Origin: Candidatus Methanoperedens sp.
Lineage (GTDB): Archaea; Halobacteriota; Methanosarcinia; Methanosarcinales; Methanoperedenaceae
Reading direction: 5' to 3'
Assembly: GCA_028717345.1 (NCBI GenBank)
Contig: JAQUNZ010000004.1
Location: forward strand, 1-63,391
Length of the DNA: 63,391 nucleotides
The notes under the pieces are model-generated. The model saw nothing but the letters and a program-made list of their open reading frames with translations. It searched no databases and was not told the DNA's origin. Every line of letters begins with the position of its first letter. Positions within the stretch are counted from its first letter, which is position 1. Shown piece by piece: positions 13,001 to 25,000 of this stretch. Made by a program: the position numbers and the translations under genes.

Positions 13001-16000
13001 GATTTACATTTTCCTGTTTGCTTGCGCGAACACCAAGTACTGTGTTTTCAGGCAGGTCTTCGGGGATGTTCAGGTCATATTCTTTCTCCAATACTCCCTG
13101 CGATCCGATCCTGTTGCCATTTAAGAAATTATCGTAACCCGCATATTTGTTGAACGGTCCATCCAGCATCAGGTCTGTTATCCTGTTCCCGCTTGCCGCG
13201 TCAATTACCGATAGTCCTATCCTTCCTATGTCTATCTGGTTCTTTGCATAATTGATGATCTGCACATTTACCGGTTCGTAATATCCTTTTCTTAATTTCA
13301 TCCGGGTGAAGTTATTTGAACCATATATGAGGTCAGGATAACCGTCGCCGTCAAGATCAGCCAGAGTCGGCCTGTAATCAGTTTGTCCGGGAATTGAAAG
13401 CGAAGTATCAAGCTTATGCCAGGCCGGATCTGTTCTATTACCGGTATTTTCATAAATTGAAATTCCTGTCCTGTTACCAACTACGAGGTCATAGTCCCCG
13501 TCCAGATCGATATCTGCTATTGCAGGAGCGGCATTTGCTCCCGCATCAATGGATGAGAGGTTGAAATCCTTATGCTGCCAGTCAGGATTCGTTGAATTCC
13601 CGATATTTTCGTATCCCACAAGTTTACCGAACTGGTTCCCAACTATAAGGTCGGGATCGCCGTCACCGTCAAGATCGGCAAAGCGCGGGACAGCCTTCAA
13701 TACCTGGTCGATCTTTGAAAGATTGAAATCATACTCGACCCAAGCTCGTTTCTTTACTGAGTTTTTCTCAACAATGGCGCTCTTGAACGAACGCAATCTA
13801 CCGTGCGTATCGCCGATCACCATGTCCATTAAACTATCGTTATCAAGGTCAACGAATTCAGGCGCAGAGCGTGCACCCACATCCAGGGATGAGATGTTTA
13901 CTGTATTGTAATATTTCGTCCCGATCCTCACATTAGGCACTTCTTCAGGTTTCCAGTCCACATTGGACCAGTTCGTTTCCCTGAACCTGGAACTTATTTC
14001 TGTTCCCGTATTTTCATACCTTACAAGCCTGCCGTCAAGGGAACCTGTTATCAGGTCGTAATCTCCATCAGAATCGTAATCCACAAGTGCAGGGGCAGTA
14101 TCATACTCCATGCTGATATTATCAAGACCGAAAGATGAAGCTGTGAAGTTGTTTCTCCCATCATTCCTGTATGCTGACAGGAAATTGATGTTATGTTCTC
14201 TTGAGAATACGTTCAATTCAAACGGCGCTGAAACAGGTATCGAAGCCGTTAGATTATTATCTCTCTTATCCTCTTTCATTATCTTATTTTCAGGATCTGC
14301 TTCTATCCTGACATTGTATGAATTACTATCAGACTGAGGTATCGTGTAGAGGAATGAAATAGGTTGGGTATCATGTGCAAGTAATGATACAGTTTTTGTT
14401 GAAACGGGTTGCCCGTTTATATACATGGTAACATTGAATGCGCCAGTCCTTATATCGCCCTCGTTCTTGATGGTTGAGGATATCGTAACAATGTCTCTTG
14501 GTGATGGGAATATGGGATTGAATTTAATGTCTTTTAGAACGAGTTCTTTCCATCTGAATATCGTGCTGTGCTGGTTGTTAAAGTCAGATCTTTCATTCGT
14601 GAGTGAGCCAGGAATAATAAGATTTAAAGTTTGAACGATAGGCTTTGCTGTGGGAGCGGCGCCGTTTATTTCAACGCTAAGCAGCCCGGTCGGGATGAAC
14701 GTACCTGAAGAGTTACCACCATTCCGGATAACATCAACGATATCTCCAACTGTTTTTATATCGGTATTGTCCGATTTCCTGTCGTATGTAATTGTCTGGA
14801 TTTCGGTTCTTTCCTGGAGGTCAAATGCTGTCTGCTCAACTATCTCTTTTTTATTGGTGATGACAAGTCTAAATGTATCTGCGGTAATATTTTGTATGCT
14901 TACTGATATACCATTCCCTGAAACGCCTTGCTTTCCTGATTTAATTATCAATCCTTCACTTGATACGGCTTTTGCTGTTGATTCGCTGGCATTCTTACCA
15001 TAGTCAAGATAGAAATTCACCTTATGGTCGCCCGGAGGCACTGAACTCCAGTCTATTGTTACGTGCCTGTTTTCCGAAGTATGGTTGGCAAGAGAATCAT
15101 TCACGATTCTTCCGAGGATCACCGAATCATTGTTATCCAGGTAAACAACGCTGTCATAATTTGACACATCGTTCCCGCCAATGTTGATCTCCCCATAATT
15201 GAAAGTGATATTGTTGCCACCTGGATTGCTCAGGTAGATCTTGTCAAGACTGTTTGGATCACAGAAAGGATAATAGAACTGTATATCCTCACGACCCGGC
15301 AGGACAGTCAACTGGCTGAAATTAGCATCATTGGCATGATTCTGATCAAGGGAACCGGCATTGCTGACGATGGTTGTAAAGTTATAAACTCCATGAGACC
15401 TCAGCTTGAAGTCGCCAAGAACATTTGAGATATTTGTCGATACTGAGGCGCCGGGTTCGATATTTCCCGGGCTTGTAAGCTGATATGGACTAAAAATTCT
15501 TTCTATAAAACCATCGCACAGATCAGCATCATAGTCAGGATCACCTGCATTGCAGTTAATGATCCTGTTAACAGGCGTTATATTACCGCAGCATGGCGGA
15601 TAATATAAAAGCGCCGGTGCCCCGATGAAAAACACGTCTTCTGAAAAGGATTTGTTCGTTCCGATATTGCTGATATTCGTGTAAATTATGATTGGCTCTC
15701 CTTCAACGAAAACATTCTTGAAAACACTCCCGTTGCTAAAGTAAACACCGTCATTCCTCAGGTCAGCCGGAGGCAGGGTAGATATCGAATTCGTTATGTT
15801 ATTATTGTCGTAGTTCGTCTCAATGTCATCCCTGAACGGATTGACGACAACCGTGACATTCACAGAAGTTCCTACGGACATGGGTAAATTGGTCGAAGTA
15901 GAAAGGGTTGTTGTCCCTTTTACACCGATACTGAATGTAGTGTAATTCACACAATTAGCCGGGCATCCAAACTTCACAGGGATATTATCTATCAGTAACA

Positions 16001-19000
16001 TTACTTTCGCATTATTAATTGCAATATCGTTCAGATTCTTTATGGTAGCCACTGCCGTTATTTGCATACCAGGAACTGGAGGATATGAATATCCCTGGAA
16101 AATAAGGTTCGTGGGAGTAAAATCAGGAGCGATTACAATATCATCTACATAATCCCTGTCTGTTTTTATCCTGCCGGGGTTGATATTCTTTGTGTTCGCA
16201 GTGATGTTATTCAGATTTGTCACATCGTCGCTTAAGAGATAATCCGTATTCGGGGTATTGAAAGAACCTTTCATACTGTAATTGACATTTGTGATCGCTG
16301 AAACATTTGTGACTGAATTCGGAATGGATTTATACTTATATTTGAAGCCCTCTCTCAACCTCAACACAGGAAGATTATCGAATATGGAGAGGATCTTCGG
16401 AAGTTCAAACGACCTGTCATTCAATACAGCATTTTGATTATAATCGATGTAAGTGATAGTTCTTATCCAGTCATAAGGAACATATTTGTTTTCAATTCTC
16501 AGGACTTTTATGGCTGAGCCTGCTTTATTTGAGAAATTGAGGTAATATTGCACATTGTAGGTGCTGTTATCCCATGGTGTTTCGTATAAATAAACATCAC
16601 CGTAGAATTTATTGGTACAATAATAATCAAGGCATACCACTTCTCCGCCTTTTACAAAGCTTACATCCTCCATCCAGGATTCTGTAAGGTTAAGGTCGAT
16701 CATTTCCCTTGCCCACGGGTTCTGGATATGCGTCGTGGTTTCTATTTCCCTTCTCGGAGGCGAAGGCGACGGGGTCGTTGTTTTCAATATCCTCAGGCTG
16801 TTCATCAGCATCGTTACATTCCCGTTATCGCTTCCCACGATTACATCAATATCATTGTCTGAATCGTAATCGCCTGAGGTTATGCCGTATGATTCAGGAA
16901 CGTTGCCGATTATCAGCGGATTTGCAACAAGACCGCCTTCCCTGCTGAAGAACATCCTGACTTTACCGTCAAAGCTTGTTGAAATCAGGTCAAGTTTGCC
17001 TGAATAATCAATATCTGCGGCTGTAAGTCCATGGGCGAATGTTCCCACGTCAGCGAACAGGAATCCATTGTACCTGTCAATTTCCCATACCATTCTTTCA
17101 ATCTGACCGTCCCCGTCCCCGACCATTACATCCACATGCCCGTCAAGGTCAAAATCACCTGTGGTCAAACCGAAAGGCTGGTTCCTTGTTGTCAATGTCC
17201 TGCTAAATACCATTGACTCGTTCGTGAGAACATTGCCGGTCATGTTGTTCAGGTAAAGATTGACCTGTCCTTTTTTGTTGCTGACCACTATATCGAATTT
17301 ATTGTCATTATTGAAGTCAGAAACCGCAAGACCGTATGCCTGGCCGCCAACATCCAGCAGGATCGTTTTATTTGAGAACGTCCCGTTGCTGTTATTATAG
17401 AATAATACCTTTCCACTTTCTGTCCCGACAATGAGGTCAGGATAATTATCGCCTAACATATCCCCTGAGGTCATACCCCAGGCTGCTTCACCGATATCAT
17501 CTATTAAATACCGGGTGAAGTTCACATTCTTTGTCCTGTTGTTATTTGTATAGAACACTCCGTTGTTCCTGTACAGGATTATCTTTCCTTTATCAGTCCC
17601 CACAACAAAATCAGTCTTATTATCATGATCAAAGTCATTGCTTGCCATACCCCTTATCTTTTCACCCGGAACGGCTGCAAGAGGCTTTTGCGGGAAAATT
17701 ATGAGGTCTGGTATCTGCTCTGCGATGTATTTCTTTGTTTCAAATTGGGAACTCATCACGTTATTTGATCTATCCACCTCTGCAGGAAGATCATTTGTGT
17801 TTGCTTCGGCAAACACCGTCTGCATCCCTGAAAGACCCGCTGTCTGCCAGTTTACAGATACATTCACAGAACCGGAAGCAGGCACATTTGCATCCTTGAA
17901 ATCTATCCTGTCTGAAAGATTCAGAGTATTTTCATAAAAGCTTATTTTCACATTGTTAGCATCAATTGGTTTCAGGTTAACGATTGTCGCCGTTATCGTG
18001 ACGACCTGCCCTTCATATACCGGCGAAGCTGGATTGAATGCAATATTTGTTACGGTAAGGTCGGGTCCGTCTATGAATATTTCTTTAGATGCATAATTAT
18101 TGCTGTAATTTGTTTCGGAATAGTTGGCTGATCTTTCTATCCTGGCGCCTATCGTAACATTGCCGGCAAAGCCCGTTGTATTCCAGTTCAAGATGAGATC
18201 TGGCGAGGATGTAAGATTTGCTTTCCGGGATCCGATAATCCTGTCATTAGCAAGGAAAGTCACATTCGCAAATTCGACTTTCGCTGAACCAAGGTTGATT
18301 ATTCTTGCTGTAATGTTCAAATGTTTTCCTGTGACAGTTGTTAATGGATCAAAAGATATCAGGGAAGCATTGACCATAAGGTCGGGTCCGGTCAGGATGG
18401 TGAGGTTGTATCTGCTTGAGTTCAGATTACCTGCGACATCACGGACAACTATCTCGGCGGGATATATGCCTTCAACTGAAGGTGCAATGACCGAGCCGTG
18501 ATACATGCCATCCTGAGAAAGTGTGAAGGTTAATGTTTTTCCAAATACTGAAGCGCTGACAGCATCGACTGAATAATTATCCGTGGCGTTGACCGCTATT
18601 TCCATCCTGTTATCGGTGTAAAGGTTTGTAAATCCAGCCGAATTGAGAACAGGAAGCTCCGGGTCAACAAGGAACAAAGCTTCAAGATAGCCGGTATTTC
18701 CGGCTTCATCCGCTGCCGTAATATTCAAACTGTATTTTCCTGAATAGTTCAAATCTGATCTGAACTCAAAGCCGCCTTTTAATTTTGAGATCGGGCTCAT
18801 GGTCAGGTTAAAATCAGAAGAGTTGATACTTATCTGGTTTATATTTGTGAACGTTCCTTCAACAACACCTCTTATAACAGGATTCCTTGTCGTCAGGTAA
18901 GCTCCGCCTGTCATGTAATTCTTAATTTCGATAAGAACTCCTTCATTATCTACAACAAAATCATTGGAGAGTTCAGAGACTGTATATGTCCCGTCTGTCG

Positions 19001-22000
19001 CTTCCACTTTTATCCTTGTATAACCGCTCCATCCTGTAGTGTCCCAGAGGTGTGAGTCCGTTCCATTCTGAGTGGAATTTGAGATGAAGACCCATTCTCC
19101 CTGTTTGAAATAATTTGTCCTGTTCTCCAGGTACGACGGCGCCCAGGGTGCAGGCTTCCAGAAATACAGGGTTGAATTGGTGAGTCCCTCGTTATCGTTG
19201 TTCACAGTCCAGTTAATATAATGAGCGCCTTTCCAGCGGGAGGCGGAATTCGGGCTCTGTATGGTTATTATGGGGACGTCATTGATCGGGTCGATGTAGT
19301 CATATCTTATGTTATATACATTGCTGTTACCTCCCCTGTCATAAACTATGAAATTGTATGCAAGCGTTTCTCCCTGGTGGGCTTTGAAATCAAGATCAAA
19401 ACCGTTCAAGACCACTTTGTAAAGATTCCCTGAAACATATACTGCCTGTTTCGTAGAAGAAACATTACCTGCCGAGAAATTCAGGAACACCCTTGCCGGA
19501 TCAATGCCGTAGCCGATATCAGTTGCTTCTACATAGAATGCCGGATTAGATGAATGTTCAGTAAGATTCGCGGGAACAGTATATACTGAAATTATCTGGG
19601 GCGGGTTTATATCATCAAGGAAAGTGAGGTTTGCTTCCAGCGAGTTGTTTGATTCATTTGATTCAATTACATTTCCAGAATAAGTATAGTAATTATAATC
19701 TACAAACGCGCTCACTTTTTGTTTGCCATATACTGCTGTCCATTTCTGGGAAACTATCGTTGAATTTCCTGATACAAGACCTCTGGAAATATACGGGGAT
19801 GGATTGTAGTAATTATCAATGCGTGCGCCGTCCACGAAAAATTGCACTATGAATCCTCTTGAAGTATTTCCCGCCCCGATGTTCTGTATCGTTGCATTGA
19901 ATATGACCTCCCTGCCGTCGGATAATTTTGCTGGCGACCATGATATATTCGAAACGATCAGGTCAGAGAATGGTATAGGATTCAGTGCTGAAACATAATC
20001 ATTATTGTTCTCGTTAGCTTCCTGGATGACATTGTCAGGGTCAGCTCTTGCAATGAACGTATGGTTTCCGGGTGTGGCGTAATACCATGTTCCGGAAATA
20101 TTTGCAGTACTATTTACCGGAAGTTCCTGGTTCACATAACCTGTGGCGACGCTTACCCCGTCAATATAGAATCTGGCATAGAGATTAGTAGCCGAGATAT
20201 TTCCCGGACCAATGTTCATTATAGTGGCATTAAATATTATGGATTCGCCATCAGATGCATTGAATTGAGAAATGTCCGTTGTCACTCCGTTTCCTGTCGC
20301 AGAGACATTTGTAACTATAAAGTCAGGATAAGAAATCGATGTCAGGTTTTTTGTTAAGGAGTTGTTCGACTCGTTGGTTTCCTGTATTCTGTTCCCATAG
20401 TAATTTGATGTATCAACGCTTACGGTAACTGTATGATTTCCACCCTGGCCAGTCCATGTATGGGTTACATTTACACGATCTCCTGGATGCATTATGGAAC
20501 CATAATATGCCCCATAATAATCATAATTGATATATTGATTATCCACATAGAACATTGTATAAAATCCATTCGGAGAATATGCATTTCCAGTTCCTATATT
20601 CCTGAGGATAGCATATATGGTTACAGTTTGCCCGGCTGTATAATTCAAAGGTGACCAGGTTATATCTTCAACTACGAGGTCAGGATATGAAATCGCGGGT
20701 AAATTAATAGTCATACTGTTATTGGTTTCATTTGCCTCATCTACAATGCCTCCGGCATCGTAGTAATAACAAGAGTACCAATAACAATTATATTCACGTT
20801 TCATATCAGCCTTTACACTGATAGTATGATTGCCTGAGGTAGCTGTCCATGTTTTTGTTACATATCCAGTTCCGTTTACTGGCAAGTTCAAGGTCTTGTA
20901 AACTGAAGGATCAAGACCATTCCCATCAACATAGAACGCAAACGGGATATTCCAGGACGACAGACTGCCTGGACCATAGTTCTTAACGGTTGCATTAATT
21001 GTTATTAGATCGCCGGCTTCGATACTGCCATTCCTGGTTGAAGTAATAGAAATGTTGTCAATAGCCAGATCAGGCATTGGGAGATTGTTGCTTCTCTGGT
21101 AATAATCATTGTTCGATTCATTTGATTCGATAATATTCAATCTGTAAATGTCATTTCTATCTGCGACAGCTTTGAAATAGAAGTCGCCTGTCTGCGCAGT
21201 ACTCCATGTGACTGTGGCATATCCCTCCCCGCCAGGCGGGAGATCCATTTTTTGATTAATAGAGTTTATAATTGTAGTATTCTTATAATAGAAATCTACC
21301 CATACCGATCCATTCCAGGTGCCATTGCCATTGTTCTTAACCGTTGCATTCAAAACTACTTTGTCTCCCGCTGAGTAGGTATTTGGAGTCCATGTTATAT
21401 CTGTTATTATAAGGTCAGGAAGATCCAGGCGGGGCAAAACCATTGCTTTATCGTTGTTTGTTTCATTGACTTCTGGAATATTATTATAATAGTCAGTCCT
21501 TGCACTAACTGTATGGTTCCCTCCCTGGGCAACCCAGGTCTGCGTTACGGAAACGCTGTCTCCTGAAGATATTACGTTAGGATAGTATACCCCATTATAA
21601 TTGAGGTATGAACCGTCAACATAAAACATAGTGTGGAAATATGACGTCGTGTTTCTTGATCCTGCATTCCTGATATTCGCAGAGAAGGTAACTGTCTGCC
21701 CCGGTGTGTAATTTAGCGGAGACCATGTTATGCTGTCTATAACAAGATCGGGTCCTGGAGTAAACGGCAGGTTAATGCTTAGATCATTATTGGTTTCATT
21801 CGTTTCTTTGACATAGTTGTTATAGTTAACATACGCCTTTACTATATGGTTTCCCGGAAGGGCTGTCCAGGCGCCTGAGGTTATTGTGAAGTTTGAACCG
21901 GAAGCGATTGGTCCTCCTGTCCAGAGGGATTCTGGGAGGGATATTCCATCAATGAAAAATCTAACGTTTATGTTCGTATTTGGAGTACTTGATTCCCCAA

Positions 22001-25000
22001 TATTATCGATCTTCGCAGTAAATGTTACTTGATTCCCGGCTGAATAATTAACAGGTGACCAGATTATGTTCTCAACAACAAGGTCAGGGCCGGGAATATA
22101 TGGAAGTGGTACGTTCAAATCATTGTTCGTCTCATTTGACTCAGCGATATTATCGTAATTATCCGCATAAGCTTTTATCGTATGGTTCCCCGGAAGGGCT
22201 GGCGTCCAAACACCTGTAATGTTCTGTGTTGCGCCTGGCGCAATAATACCGTAAAAGCTATTTTGGGAGAGGTAGTTCCCATCTATATAGAATCCGACAT
22301 AAATGTAAGTATTTTGTGTGCTCGCATCCCCTATGTTTTTAACCGTTGCATTGAAATTTACAGTATTCCCTGCTGTGATCGGATCCGGCTGCCATGTGAT
22401 ATTCTGGATTATAAGGTCAGGGGCTTTCGCAGCAGGCAGTGAAATGTTCAATTCATTATTTGTCTCGTTTGATTCAAGGACATTATAGTTACTGTCTGCA
22501 AATGCCTTCACCGAATGCTGACCTGGTGAAGCTGTCCATGCCGGAGATGTGATCGTGATGCTGGTATTTGGAGGAAGAGAGCCAGACCATGATGGATCAT
22601 AAGAGTACCATCCCCAATAGTTCCATTGCCGGAAAGGATTCCATACCCCGTCAATGAAGAATTTTACATATATGGAAGTATATGGTACAGGCGCATCGCC
22701 GATATTCCTTATTGTAGCGTTAAATCTCACAGAGTTTCCAACTGAAAACGGATCCGGCTGCCATTTGATATTTTCAACTACAAGATCTGGCGCAGCGATA
22801 TAAGGCAAAGTCACATTCAGATAATTGTTTGACTCATTCTGCTCAGCCCAGTGATTATTAAAGTCTGCTTTTGCGCTTAATATCCTGCCATTCCCGACCT
22901 TATTAGCATACCATGAGATGGAAACGTTCAGGATCTGTTCTGTTCCAAGCGTTGCGTTTGTAGCGACTTCGTTAATATATTCACCATCAATATAAAATCC
23001 TGTTGAAATAGTACCATTAAAACTTGCGCCTGTATTTTTTACGGTTGCATTGACAGTAACAGGCTCGCTCACATTGAAGCTTGCCGGTTTCCATGTCAGT
23101 TGGGTCACGATGAAATCAGGGTAATTGATTATTGGCAGGCTAAAATTTCTGCATCCGATCACGCCATTATCGTTCCAGCCGTCAGGACGGTCACATGTGT
23201 TATTATCCCCTCTATTTACTGTGCCATATACGTTGAAATCAAGGTAAGAATTTCCGACTACCCGATTACTATTAAGTTCGTTGCTGCCTGAATTGATTAA
23301 CCGTATCCCGTTATTGGAATTGTTGAGCACATTATTGGAAGAAATCCTGTTATTGCCGGACGAAACATAATAAATACCTTCATTGTTGTTTGAAACTGTG
23401 CCGCCTGAAATGGAGTTATTGCCGGATGATGAGAAGTAGATGCCATAATAATTGTTAGAACTGCTGATGTTCAACAAACTTGAATTATATGTATTCCAGA
23501 AATAGGCACCATAATAGTTTTTTGTCAGGATGGCATCACTGAACGTCACATTATTGCATCGTATGCAATAAATCAGACCCGCATTTGAAGAGGCGTCATA
23601 ATATTTGTCAGCTTCATTTTTCAAATAATAAACAGATTTACCATCAACTGTGTTACTTGTATCAATAATGTTATTGAAATAATAATCCGAGGAACCGGTC
23701 AGGTAAAAATTGTATTTGTTGCCACCCATAATATTCTGGCTAAAGTTATTTTCAGTGGAATAACTAATGTAAATGCCAGTGTTAGTATTGCCGTTGAAAT
23801 TATTTACGTTTATATTATTATAGCTTGAAGAATCCACATATAAGCCATAATTATTGTTATTGGCAGCGCTGTTAGTGATCTTATTATTAGATCCGTAAAG
23901 ATAGATACCATAATAATTGTTGTTGCTGGCGTTGATACCCGTGAGATTATTATTCTGGATATTACTTAAATATAATCCGTAATTATTATTATTAGCTATA
24001 ACGCCTGTGAGATTATTATTTTGGGAATAGTAGAGATATAAGCCATAATTATTGTTCTTGTTGGCGTTGATCTCGCTTATAATATTGCTGTTACTTTGAT
24101 AATAGATATACATGCCATATCGGTTATTGCTGGCATTGATGTTCGTAATTTTATTATTGCTTGAATAGTATGTATAAATACCCGCATCATAATTATTGGT
24201 TGCGTTGATGCCTGAAAGTATGTTATTCCCGGAATTGTCAATGTATATGCCTTCATAATTTGTTTTGGCTATAACATTTTTAATGCTATTATTGTTTGAA
24301 TTATATAAGTAGATGCCATAATAATTGTTCGAACTATTAATGTTTAACAAACTCGAATTATATGTGTTCCTGAAATATACACCATAATAATTTTTTGCCA
24401 CGATGGCATCTTTGAATGTAACGTTATTACATCTTATGCAATAAACCAGACCGGCATTTGAAGAGGCGTCATAATAAGTGTCAACTTCATCTTTCAGGTA
24501 ATAAACAGTTTTACCATCTAATGTGTTGCTTTTTTCAATTGTATTATTGTAGTGAGCATCCTGGTAACCTGTCAGGTAAAAATTGTACCTGTTGCCAGAC
24601 ATTTTGTTTTCGCTGAAGTTATTTTCGGTAGAATAACTAACGTAAACGCCAGTGTTTGTATTGCCTCTGAAATTATTTCCAGTTATATTATTATAGTTAG
24701 CAGAATAAAAATACAAGCCATAATTATTGTTATCAGTAGTGCTTTGATTGATCTTATTATTAGAACCATACAGATAGATACCATAATAACTGTTATTGCT
24801 GGCGTTGATATCGTTAAAGTTATTATTCTGGATATTGTATAAATATAATCCGTAATAATTATTATTAGCTACGGCGCTCGTGATGTTATTATTCCGTGAA
24901 TAGGAGAAATATAAACCATAATCACTGTTGCCGCTGGCGTTAATCTCTCTAAGATTATTGCTATTACTTTGAGAATCGATATACATGCCGTAACGATTAT